NCBI GenBank assembly: GCA_958450325.1
Contig: OY288257.1
Coordinates: 58,233,938 to 58,297,937, forward strand
Length of the DNA stretch: 64,000 nt
Source: Agrostemma githago
Lineage: Eukaryota > Streptophyta > Magnoliopsida > Caryophyllales > Caryophyllaceae
Direction of reading: 5' to 3'
In this document: positions 24,021-34,943 of the stretch, piece after piece
Layout of the letters: each line of letters opens with the position of its first letter
How positions within the stretch are numbered: the stretch's first letter is position 1
Made by a program: the position numbers and the translations under genes
Notes under the pieces: generated by a model
What the model saw: only the letters and a program-made list of their open reading frames with translations
The model's database searches: none
What the model was told of the DNA's origin: nothing

Positions 24021-25838
24021 GAAGTACAGTAAATACAGCAGAGGAAGTCTCAACGGGGAACTCAGCAAATGCAACAGAAAAGGATCGTAACAGTAAAGGA
24101 CGCACCTTTTTTCCTTATTCTTCTGCGTTCCTTCCTAGAGATGGGGTGCAGTAATCAAAGAAAATGTACAGGAGAGGGCGGGGAAGGTGGGGGGCCAGGG
24201 GATAATTAATATTGCTATGAGTGTTGGGCAAGAGCCTAGCACTTGTGAAGATAGTGGTCAGTTTAGTGTAATTAATTTCCTCACAGGAGTTGATTAGACA
24301 TGGTGTGTAGGCAAACATGATGGAAAGTTGTAGGTAGTTAACCTACGGTTAGTAGGTAATTATGATAACTTCGTAGTTTGATAGTAGTCCACATTCCGTT
24401 CGAAAACATTGGCCTAGAAAGCAATTTATCAGGTCTGTACGTATCCAAGCACGTAGTCTCCGTGTGTGTATTCAATGTTCGGTATATACGGTGTCACGAG
24501 GCCACGCGATTACACTATGGAGCGGGCGTCATCCAAAACGTTAACGGTAAGGTCCGCGAATTTTTGTCACAACCAACGTCGCCTAGTACGTATCCAAAGG
24601 CATCTACAGTTTCCATGGGGTGCAATTTTTTTTAAAATAAACATGACTGTCTGAACTGCGTAAATCGCTGAACATACAACTAATACAGACGCGGGGTGTC
24701 CCCGCAGTATAAGGTGGTTACGGGCGACATATTTATAATTAAGGTGGGCCAGGCAGTAAAGAAAGAGTTATCGAGTCGGCAAACTCGTCACGGCAATCGC
24801 TGGCCTACACAAAATCCAGATGCACAATTTGTTACAAACACTCAAATATATAGTGGAGGCGACGCGTAAGAATGTAGCGACTGTTCACCACGCTGAGTAT
24901 GTACGGAATGGGATTCGTACTTCTAGGTCCATCGCATCGGCCTACACGACGTTCAATGCAAACATGCGGTGGAGGAAGCTAATATCTTTCGTTAGGAAAT
25001 ACAAGAACGCTATATGAATCACATACAAGTCCCATAACAGCACCATTGTAATACGCGACAGTTCCGCTTTAACGGATAACAGAACATTGAGGACATTTGC
25101 AGTGGCCAGCAACGACTCATACATGAACAATAGGAATAATTATTATTATCCCCCCCCCCCCCCCAAACTGGCAATAAAGGATGCGATAACCAGCAACACA
25201 CAAGCCGTGTACCGAAAGGAACAGCAGCAACACTGCACTAATCACTGCGCCTGCCTTCAACCCTTGCAGTAAATATTTATTCACCCACATATGCCACACC
25301 CCAATGACTGATGAGGTAGAGATCCGTTGATTACAAATCCTCCACAGGACCCCTAAGAACATTATTACGCAGCCTTTGATTTAACAGGCAGTACAATAAT
25401 AGACCGGGCCCCATATAACTTGACCGGTCACGGTAGTACATAGCAACATGTGCACCTAATCGGTGACACGAATACCGTCGATTAGGCTGGGTTATCACAA
25501 ACGGTATTGCGATACACCGCCTAACTATCGCCAAAATGAGCTCCGGGAGCATAATCTAGACAAGTAGCACGTGCCTGTTCTGACCATGTACCGCCTGAAT
25601 GTAGTATTCACAGGAAGGTGAAGCAACGAATGTCATAAGCCATGAACACAACGCCTAGTTAGTCGGAAATATAATTTTACAATAAACCGCCGTCTGCAAG
25701 GCAGCTACAATAGAGACAGACCCGACCCGTGAACAGAACGCTACAGCTATAGAGCTAGAGTACCATAAGTGACCGTAACATTAAATGATCCAGTCGTACT
25801 TACGAACAGTGAACGAAGTTTAGTGACTGTCCAGCCGA
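24021..25838. other. Intergenic, no recognisable gene
   Basis: No ORF above 85 codons and no domain was recognised. A poly-C run of about 14 lies at 25151-25164. No TIR or LTR boundary was found. Confidence 0.4.
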
Positions 25839-26547
25839 TCAGTCAAGAGCAACTAAATCAACCCTGCTCAGCAGAACAAGGGCTATGTCGCTCGCACTGT
25901 TAGCTTCCTCCCTGCTAATCTGCTCGAAGTAGTCGTCATCAGAGTCTGTAGGGGTGGAGGCAGTGACTTCCAAGCTCGACGGAGGGGTAATTGCATCCGA
26001 TTGGAAGTTGTGCAGCATTGTCCTAGCAATCAAGTTTGCAGTCAGGTGGCATCTACATCTCTCTGAGACAACGATGTTACCCCTCCTAACAGTAGTAAAT
26101 CCCCTGCGATGCTCGGTCCGTAGTGTCCTATTATAGTCTCTAGTCCACCTAGGTGCATCGGGACGTAGAAGAAACATACGCGCCCATGCCTTGCACGTAA
26201 CCGACACCGCTGCTCTGCCAGCCACATCAAGCCCCGGAAAAATCTGCTCCATGTAGTCCTCGCTCGAAAGGACTATATATACCTGCCACTGAGCAGCGCG
26301 CATTACGGATCTGGACCTCATGTAGACGTACATAAACGAAACTCAGGCGTTCCATCTTGTCGTGTCTACTATCAGCTGTTGTTTCAGCCATGTCATTACT
26401 TACATTGTTCGTTACCCAACCTCTGCAGCGGTATGTCACCATGGTAATACCCGATAGCGCAGTAACGTACAGTCTACACCAGAGCACCGGTCCAGGATGG
26501 CAAGCGGGGAAACGATGTCTGTCTATTTCTGAAGAAAGAACGGACAA
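25839..26547 (-). pseudogene. F-box-like protein, copy B (frameshifted)
   Basis: This is a paralogue of 22490-23155. The N-terminal block (SNDMAETTADSRHDK...SFVY...HEV) is in one frame (26547 to about 26280). The F-box-like segment YMEQIFPGLDVAGRAAVSVT then CKAWARMF and the ERCRCHLTANLIARTMLH block are in another (to 25839). The switch near 26270-26290 is a frameshift or an undetected intron. It retains the Tyr where copy A has a stop, so the two copies were broken independently. The C-terminus is Asp/Glu/Ser-rich. Function is uncertain, as for copy A. Confidence 0.5.
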
Positions 26548-27996
26548 AATGCTTAGGGGAAATCACGGTCAGAATAGCAGCGAAGCGACAGTGCGACATG
26601 CCTAGACTCTATCCGGCAGCAGAACGAAGATAATAATGCCAGAGGTGAGTCGACGAACAAGAGCGGGACTCACGTCTGCCCGTATCAGTACTCACTGCCA
26701 GTGTCGTAAGCAAGACGCAAAAGGCAGCGGACACCGGTTAGGGGATCGACGAAGTACCGTAGGCACTGTCACACAAAACTGTGTCCATGTACTATTTTGG
26801 GTCAACAAGGAAACCACGTGGACGACGAGAAACAATATATAATCACCACACGGAGATCTAACATAGACAACTTCAACGTCAGGCAATGACACAAAGCATA
26901 CCGCCATACACTATGAAGTACCATCTACGCACAGATGCACACTTTGCATAACCCCTACCTACCGCATAATGTAATACTACATAGGAAAACCAAGACCCTG
27001 TATCTAAAATGGAAAAGTGAACACACATTAATCAACTTGGCCAATGATCAGTCGACCTGCAGAAAAACAGTATATAGTACAGTAGTCTGGATATCACTGT
27101 TCAGTACGTTCTCAGCCGCCTCATCCTGAAGGAGTATTACAAAGTGCAGTCCCGACACGACATGAAACGATCAATAAACAGTGAAATGCACATCTAAACA
27201 CATGCAGAAGCGTCAACCTTCCGCATACGCAGCACAGAACATACACAGAGGCATCATCGGAGCAAGTACAAGAGCACAACATTACAGTGGGATCCAAAGC
27301 AGCAGACAGGCACAGCTCCACAAGCCCCAGGAAATAACCCACGTTCTTTTTAAGGAAGGCCAGGGCAAAACTAAGAATGGTGGTGGGGGGGGGAGAAATA
27401 AGCAAAAAGTATTAGTCTATCACATATATGAGACAACGCACGGGGGGACACGCAGCGTTTCCTAGGAAATATGCCTGAAACTCACGACACAAAACAGGAA
27501 TTCCGGCGAAGAGTAGAAAGCTTACAATTGGAGGGTCGGATACGGGAGCTCAACAGTCACAGCGGGAGAGAGCAGAGGAGGGAGGAGACGCAACACAAAC
27601 GACGCGAAGCAGTATTTTTTACTGGTTTTAGTTACCCCAGGAATGGTGAACAAAATAAGAAGCTGAAGGGGTAGTAATGGTACTGTTCAGTGTGATGGAG
27701 TGAGAGTTCGATAAGCGTGAAGAGAGTAGGATACAGTTAGCGTACGTAGGGATTCAGCCAATGTCTCTTATTTACTGAACAGTGTATCCACCTTTTATTT
27801 AAAGTTGATTTGACATTATTAACATTTCACATTAACATGTTTCGTATTGCACGATCAATTTAATTAACGAATGAAAGGGAACTATCTTTACCCCTAAACA
27901 GTGCAAATAAGTGTTTGTGACATATTGTACGGACAGTACGAAGTATCAACAACTCGGCATTCACTTCGCCAGAAATTCCTATGCCATCATTACCGA
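26548..27996. other. Intergenic, no recognisable gene
   Basis: Only short ORFs (to 94 codons) with no recognised domain. A G-run of about 10 lies near 27384-27393. Confidence 0.4.
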
Positions 27997-29136
27997 CTAC
28001 GAACGCCAAATAACCAGCAAAGCAGCCGTCGAAAACACCTCTACAGAGTCTATGGCAACAGACAGTCCGAGGTCATATGAAGGACATAGGAGTGAATTAT
28101 GCATAACGTACTCCACAAGAGTGCAGACGGCACGGTAGAAATTCCCACGGGCCGTAACCGTGTCAGGGGCAAACCAGCTGGTAGGGGTGAGCAAAACCGG
28201 ATATCCGATCCGGTTTTGCAAACCGTATCGGATATCCGGTTTTAAAAACTTAAAATTTTGCGATCCGTATCCGATCCGGTTTTTTCCGGATATCCGGTTT
28301 TTTCGGATATCCGGTTTTCGGATATCCGGTATCCGGTTTTATATTTTTTTTCAATTTTTCTTTTTTTTTAAAACAATTTTTCATTTTTAATTAAGACTAG
28401 TTAATTGTTTTTAAGCAACGTTACGTTTTATATAAATTGATATAACAAAAATACATAAAAAAAACCTAAAAAAATGATATATATGACTTGCGGTACCATT
28501 GTTCCAAAAAAATATGACGTTTCATTACCTAAAATCATAAATTCACTAATAGTTTTGTTTTTTTACCTTTGAGAATAATTGGTAAGTTTTGAATTCTTTA
28601 TTGTATAATGCATATTAGGATTATATTTTTCATATTTTTTTATTGTTTTTAAAAAATCGGATCGGAAACCGGATATCCGGTTTCAATTTTTCCCGATACG
28701 TATCCGCTACGGTTTTAAGGAAAACCGTATCGTATATACGGTTATTCGTATCGGATATCCGAAAATTCGTATAATTGAAAGCGTATACCGTATCGTATAC
28801 GTATAATAAAACCGTATCGTATATTTTTGCTCACCCCTACCAGCTGGGCTGTTTTCCGCGGGTACAACAAACAACAACGTACGAAACAAACAGGATCCCG
28901 ATCACAATGGGCCTATAGTAGTGAAATTTTAGAGAGGCAAGTAACGGAACAAGAGGGTTGTCGGGATGCATCAGTACATCGAGAGAATTGGACCGGGCAG
29001 GTCTGAATTTAAGGATAACTTCAGCCATATGCCTGGCGCTCACCCGTGAGGCGAACTCATAACCACAAGGCATAGAGGTGCAGAAGGGGTAGATCTGTGC
29101 ACCTGCGAAGGCCGTCTCCAAAATACGGCGCCACAA
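27997..29136 (-). pseudogene. Unknown ORF interrupted by a hAT element
   Basis: A minus-strand frame from 29136 to about 28840 ends at the hAT element. The frame from 28173 down to a stop at 27997 continues in the same phase when one copy of the 8-bp CCAGCTGG duplication is removed. The uninterrupted ORF would be about 160 codons. It includes a hydrophobic segment (around YYRPIVIGILFVSYVVVCC) that could be a membrane helix. The family is not recognised. As it stands the ORF stops just after the TIR begins. Confidence 0.4.
28182..28839. mobile_element. Non-autonomous hAT element (658 bp)
   Basis: The ends are perfect inverted repeats, TAGGGGTGAGCAAAA at the left and TTTTGCTCACCCCTA at the right. 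They are flanked by an 8-bp duplication CCAGCTGG (28174-28181 and 28840-28847), which is the hAT signature. The subterminal regions are packed with short repeats of the type GGATATCCGGTTT and cognate CGTATACGGT words; the centre is AT-rich. No transposase is encoded. Its terminal sequence is closely related to that of the element at 49486-49812. Confidence 0.93.
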
Positions 29137-29446
29137 TCACCCCTACCCATTCACAATCAATGCACAAGTGCCGTCACCGAACGCAACACCATGACACAAA
29201 ATAAAGAGAAAGGACACGGATTCAGATGTTGATATGGCACGCAGTGAACAAACGGACATCCAAGCCTATACATTAATAAATAACGTCGTTCTAAATGAAT
29301 ATCAAACCAAGCACAAGCAGCATGTACGGAGACAGATCTAACTGAAATTAGGCGCAGATTGGACCACAGTACACAGTGCACAGCGCACTGAATACTTGTT
29401 CAAGAGCGAAGACGGAGAAGCACACGTCAGCAAACCGCGTAAACAG

Positions 29447-30007
29447 TCATGGATAAAGTGTTAGCAGTGCGTCCAACAAGATCTCGAACTCATCATCACT
29501 GCAACTGCACGACACAGAATTTGCAACAGCTCCAATGCCGTCTGGTGAGATCCGAAACTGCGTTTGTCCTGGCAGGCATTCACTATCTTCCCGTGTTGCA
29601 GTCCACAAACGAATGCCACCAAAACTATCGGTCCGTGATATGTGTTCCCTCCCATAGCCGTGTTCCCGGAAGAGATTTTCAAGCCTAAAAGCATGGCAAA
29701 AGCTGTCCAGACCTTCGCCAAACTCTATGAATATAGCCCTGCTGAAAGGAACACCTTGCCGCCTAAATGCAGGACCCAGGTACACTACTGGGTAACCCAA
29801 CTTCCTCAGCCCGTCCTTCAGTAGCACGTGGAGCCTTGCCGCCGAACGCGTGCGCTGTATGTTGTACGGCATGTCGTCAACAATACACCTGGCAGGATAC
29901 GCATACTCAGCAGCAGAGGCAACAGTAGCGGGATCACAAGTAACACACGCACCCCCATCCACACAGCCTTGACAATCGCAAGCACCTTCCAGTACGCGTC
30001 GGCGCAT
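29447..30007 (-). CDS. XS-domain-like small protein C
   Basis: The intact ORF extends upstream to 30088, but its first 27 codons are strongly hydrophobic and unlike the paralogues. The second ATG (30007) gives 186 residues and is preferred; the longer form would add a possible membrane anchor. A Cys-rich N-terminal segment (CDCQGCVDGGACVTCD) precedes the shared domain: YPARC, DDMPYN, KLGYPVVYLGP, FSRAIFIEF, HAFRLENLFREHGYGRE, IRLWTATRED. Order and spacing match proteins A and B and the XS-domain pattern. The Cys cluster could bind metal, but it does not match a known zinc-finger spacing I recognise. It is divergent enough from A and B to be an older copy. Confidence 0.58.
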   Translation of the reverse strand: MRRRVLEGACDCQGCVDGGACVTCDPATVASAAEYAYPARCIVDDMPYNIQRTRSAARLHVLLKDGLRKLGYPVVYLGPAFRRQGVPFSRAIFIEFGEGLDSFCHAFRLENLFREHGYGREHISRTDSFGGIRLWTATREDSECLPGQTQFRISPDGIGAVANSVSCSCSDDEFEILLDALLTLYP

Positions 30008-30088
30008 CGGCAACCCTACGAAAATATAAGTCCAACAAAGAAACGTATCAGCGAACCAAATAACCAGACAGTTAAAATAAACGACCAC

Positions 30089-30395
30089 TCCACCACGAAG
30101 ACGACATGGTACGCGACGAAAAAATTACACGTCATGTGGCCATAGTCCCCAGATCGAGACAAGCAGATAACAAGCATCCTAGAAAAGTAATGTTGGAACC
30201 GCCCGTGCCAATCCGAACACACTGGACACCACTTCCACGAAACGGAGCGACACAAACTGAACACACTGTACATGGAGCAGTGGAAGCGATGACTAAGCCA
30301 CACAATCGGCCAAAACCGAAAAACCAGAAGAAACGCTTCGGACTTATAATCGAAGGCTACAATCGAAGTAAACAAATCGGAGTCAACATTCGGAA
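30089..30395. other. Left flank of the CACTA element (tandem-repeat unit)
   Basis: The last 100 bp (aacgcttcggacttataatc through cattcggaagct) match units of the array at 37467-37640 and 37808-37975. The CACTA element therefore landed inside that repeat array. Confidence 0.6.
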
Positions 30396-30464
30396 GCTCA
30401 CTACAAGAAATACTTCATATAGCTACCAATCACGCGCGACCGATAAAATCAGTAGCTAATTTTG

Positions 30465-30700
30465 CGACTGAAAGTACAACGCGCGACTGACATTAGTCGC
30501 TGGACGAGGAGACGGATTTTTTAAAAAAAAAATTATCCTCAGCGACCGAAATCGGTCGCTAAATAAGTGGATGCGCGACTGATTTCGGTCGCTAAATTCA
30601 TTAATTAGCGACTGATTTCAGTCGCTAATTAATGAATTTAGCGACCGAAATCGGTCGCTAAAAAAGTATACGCGCGACCGATTTCGGTCGCTAAAGGTGT
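30465..30700. repeat. Left subterminal palindrome array of CACTA
   Basis: Six or so 20-22-bp palindromes alternate between TAGCGACCGAAATCGGTCGC and CAG/CTG variants, joined by short spacers. In En/Spm elements such repeats are the binding sites of the TNPA-like protein. Confidence 0.85.
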
Positions 30701-31267
30701 GAAATTTTTTTAAGTTAACGAACACCCCCCCTCCCCCGGCTCATTCATCCATTTCACTCTCTCTCTCTAAAATCTCTCCCCCATCTCTCTAAAACGCGCC
30801 CCTCCTCCATTCCTCTTCATTCCTTCTTCAATTCTCTCATTTTCCTTAAGGTATGTTTATCTATTTATATTTAATTTCAATTATTTGTTAATTTCTGTTG
30901 TTATAGATTTAAATAAATTATTTATTGGGTTGGATAATTTTGTAGTTGTCGGAATATTTAGTGTAGTTAGAATGTTAATCGCCCAATAGGTTCCCCAATT
31001 TGAAATAGGTAGACTGTTAGTATAAAATTAGGGTTTGCGGTTACGTAGTTGAATGAATTTGGTTGTTTTGATGTGTTAGGAATTTGGAATTGAAATACAA
31101 TTATGTCGATTAAGTAACGTAATTATGGATGATTAGGTGCAAATAGTACTATGTTTAGGTGAATTGAGATTTTTACAAAATATGTGAGTAGTGTGTATTT
31201 ATTAGTAAATTACTTAAGAGAAAATAATTTGTATTTGGGTATTGTCTCAATTTTTTTAGATAAAAAA

Positions 31268-34200
31268 ATGAAGCAACAGGAACGAAAATGGATGTATGAG
31301 GAAAGATTAGATAAGAGACGACGTGCCAGAACTGAATTTTTAGAGGGTGTTAATAGTTTCCTTGAGTTCGCTAAAACCCATCCTGAATACGCGTCAGAGG
31401 GTAGATTTAGGTGTCCTTGTGTGAAATGTAAGAACCTCAAATTCTTGGATGATATTCTGATTAAGGAACATATTATCTCAAATGGGTTTAGCCCAAATTA
31501 TTATTATTGGATTTGTCATGGTGAGACATCTGCTGTTGAGGAATCTGAGGTGGATCAGAATGAGGGCGGGGTGAGAGGAATAATTGTTGATGTGGTTGAG
31601 TGCAATTTGTTTAATGATGAGGACATTTACACTAACGACGATGACCAACCAACCCCACAAGAGCCAAACCCACGAGCGAAAGCTTTTTTTGATATGTTAG
31701 AGGTTGCGGAGAAGCCATTATATGGAGGGTGTGATGTGACATTGTTAGAAGTGGCGTCTATGGTAGTGACCCTTAAATGTGAGTATAACCTACCTTTTGG
31801 GTGCGTAGACGGTATCGCTGCGTTGATTGAGAAACTCATCCCAAAAGACAACATTATGACCAAAACATTCTACAATACCAAAAAAATTGTTAAAGGTCTT
31901 GAACTTCCGCATCAAAAGATCGATGCTTGTCCCGATGGATGTATGCTTTTTTGGAAGGATGATGCCGTGCTTGAGGAATGTAAGATATGTGGGAAGGGTA
32001 GATACAAAAGTGTAGATGGGAACATTGTTTTGAGGGGTAGGAAGGGAAAGAGTGTTGCGAGGCATAAAAAACCTATACCACTTAGTCGACTTACCTATTT
32101 TCCCATCGCCCCTAGACTTCAAAAACTATATGCAACCAGAACCATTGCCGAACAAATGAGGTGGCATAAGGAAGAAACTCGTGTAGAGGGGAAGATGTGT
32201 CATCCTAGTGATGGGGAGGAGTGGAAACGGTTTGATAGGATTTACCCTGAATTTGCTGAGGAACCCCGTAACGTGAGACTTGGGTTGTGTACCGATGGGT
32301 TCGCCCCTTTCGGTCAGTTCGGTAAGTCGTACTCATGCTGGCCTGTCATGGTCACACCGTACAACTTACCCCCATGGCTTTGTCTGAAACCACCGTTCAT
32401 ATTCCTTTCTCTCATTGTTCCCGGCCCAAAAAATCCCAAAAACCACTTGGATGTTTACTTACAACCAGTGATAGAGGAATTGAAACACTTGTGGGAAGTA
32501 GGGGTGGAGACATATGATGTATCGTTGAAACAAAATTTCCAGCTTAGAGCATCGCTGTTGTGGACTATAAACGACTTTCCTGCGTATGGTATGTTGAGCG
32601 GTTGGTCTACGGCAGGCCAAAAAGCGTGTCCTTGTTGCATGAGTGAAAGTAAAGCATTCTACCTAAGTAATTCAAGCAAAATTAGTTGGTTTGACTGTCA
32701 TAGACAGTTTCTACCCGAGGGTCACATGTATAGGAAGAATAAGAGAGCTTTCAAGAAGGGTGAGGAGGTGCTAGATGAGGCACCGATTCGTCTCCAAGGA
32801 GATGAGATTTGGGAGGTGATTTCAGAGTTCCCATCTACTGTGGACGGGACCGATCAAGAGTTCAAAGATCTTAAGAAATTAAAAAATGGTTGGTTTAAAA
32901 GAAGCATCTTCTTCGACCTTCCATATTGGAGTACTTTATTACTCCGACATAATCTGGACGTGATGCATATTGAGAAGAATTTCTTTGAGCAACTAATTCA
33001 CACCGTCATGGATGTAGAGGGTAAGACATGTGACACCGTAGGATCCCGAAATGATTTGAAAAAAATTTGTGACCGTCCGAAAATGCATATCAAGCGGGAT
33101 GGGTCCAAGCCTAGGGCATTGTTTAGCCTTGATAAGGCTCAGAGAAAGGCCGTGTTAGAGTGGGTAGGGAAACTGAAGTTCCCTGATGGGTATGCATCCG
33201 ATTTTAGTCGGTGTGTGGACATTAAGAACCTGAAGCTCCAAGGCTTGAAGAGTCACGACTGCCACGTGTTCATGGAGCAGTTACTACCTGTGGCGTTGAA
33301 GCACATGCTGCCGGAAAGTGTTTGGAATCCTATCACCGAGATATCTCAGTTTTTTCGAGATTTGTGTTCGTCGACAGTTACAAATGACGACATGACTCGT
33401 TTGGAGGATCAAATTCCTCAGATACTATGAAAACTTGAGATGATCTTCCCACTCTCCTTCTTTAACTCAATGGAGCATCTACCGGTCCACTTGCCCTACG
33501 AAGCTAAAGTGGGAGGACCGGTACAGTTTAGATGGATGTACCCGTTTGAGAGGTGAGAACTTTCAACTACTTACTTATTTTACCCACTAACTAACTTTAG
33601 ACACTATAATTTGATAATAACATAATTGCTTGATGATTGTCATAGATTTCTCAACCATTTGAAGAAAAAAATTGGTAACAAGGCGAGGGTTGAGGGCTCC
33701 ATATGTAATGCTTACTTAACAGAGGAGATAGCCAACTTCTGTTCTCTGTATTTCGAGAAAGAAGTGAACACCAAAGCCAAAAATCTAAACCTAGAAACAC
33801 CCGAGACGACGATTGACCCCAACATACCAGACTTTTTTCAAAGTAAGGTGGGTGAGGGATCGTCATCAGCTGGCGGGTGGAGGACATTAGATGAGAAGGA
33901 GTACAATCGTGCTCACCTGTACTTGCTATCAAACTGCGAAATTTTAGAGCCATACGAGAAGAAGTTTGTAACTGAATTTGTGGCTGCTAATCCACATTTA
34001 AATGCTGATGATGTTTGGAATAAGCATGAGGAACAGTTTCCCAAATGGCTTAAGCAGCATGTAATTTCAGAGAATATTCAGGATGATTTGGTTAGGAGTC
34101 TAGCATTAGGTCCTTTGTGGAAGGTTAGGACTTGGAACCGGTATTCGGTTAATGGTTACAATTTCCATACATTTGCCCATGGTAGCAGTAGGAGTAGATG

Positions 34201-34833
34201 TAATTTTGGTGTGAGTGTGTCGTCACTTGAGGGTGAAGATTACTACGGTCTATTGAAGGACATCTTCGAGCTGTGCTATGTTGGAAATGATCGTGGGTAT
34301 AGAGCTGTGGTATTTAAATGCGAATGGAAGGACAACTCTGTGCTAGGTACTAGAGAACATGAAAGGTACAAACTAGTTGAAGTTAATCATTCCAAAAAAT
34401 ACTCCAAGTACGATCCGTTTATACTTGCACATCAAGCACACCAAGTGTACTTTGCGCCTTACCCAACCACAAAGAACGACAGAACTGTAAACCAGTGGTG
34501 GGCGGTGTTCAAAACCAAGCCACGAGGGCACTATGACTGTGACCTCTTCCAAGAGGATGTCATTTCTAGTGGTACAACATTGTCTCCAGTTGATGAGAAT
34601 CTTTTCGCAAATGATGATGATGACAATAATGAGGTGGAAGTGGGGAAGATTTTGAAGACAATGAAGGTGATGAGGAGGAAGAAGGTGCTTCTACTGATAT
34701 GGTCGAGGAGGAGGACGACACCAACGACTTAGAGGTCAGTGACGAGGAGGAGGAAGATGACTACGAGGAAGAGGATGTCGTTGGTTCGAGTAGGCAAGTG
34801 GAAGATGACAACGAGAGTGACGATGATTTTTAG
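31268..34833 (+). pseudogene. TNP2-like CACTA transposase (stop and frameshift)
   Basis: The start ATG at 31268 follows an acceptor-like run (ttttttag). Domain order: the transposase-associated domain (WMYEERL, then CPCVKCKN, W..HGE) at about residues 8-90; the TNP2 catalytic region (LGLCTDGFAPFG, PWLCLKPPFIFLS, PCCMSES) in the middle; then DUF4218-like (SHDCHVFMEQLLP, SMEHLPVHLPYEA). An intron at 33553-33645 is followed by a DUF4216-like segment (YRAVVFKCEW near 34300) and a Glu/Asp-rich tail. TGA at 33428-33430 interrupts the conserved ...IL-x-KLE... motif, where the family normally has Cys. A one-base deletion in a G run near 34647 throws off the acidic tail, whose true frame runs to the stop at 34831-34833. 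Codons around both lesions are otherwise intact, so they look recent. Confidence 0.88.
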
Positions 34834-34943
34834 TGGGGTATAGTTTTAATAAGTTATATTATTTGTACATAGTAATCTGCATTACATATTGTAGTCAAAT
34901 TATTTCAATATTATGATGTCAGTTTATAACTTTCTACTACTAT

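Noticed and set aside
25151..25164. Poly-C run
   Set aside because: A simple homopolymer with no associated structure.
30465..30700. Regular palindromic repeats resembling a CRISPR array
   Set aside because: Spacers are short and not unique, the repeats are palindromes in both arms of a CACTA element, and the organism is a plant.
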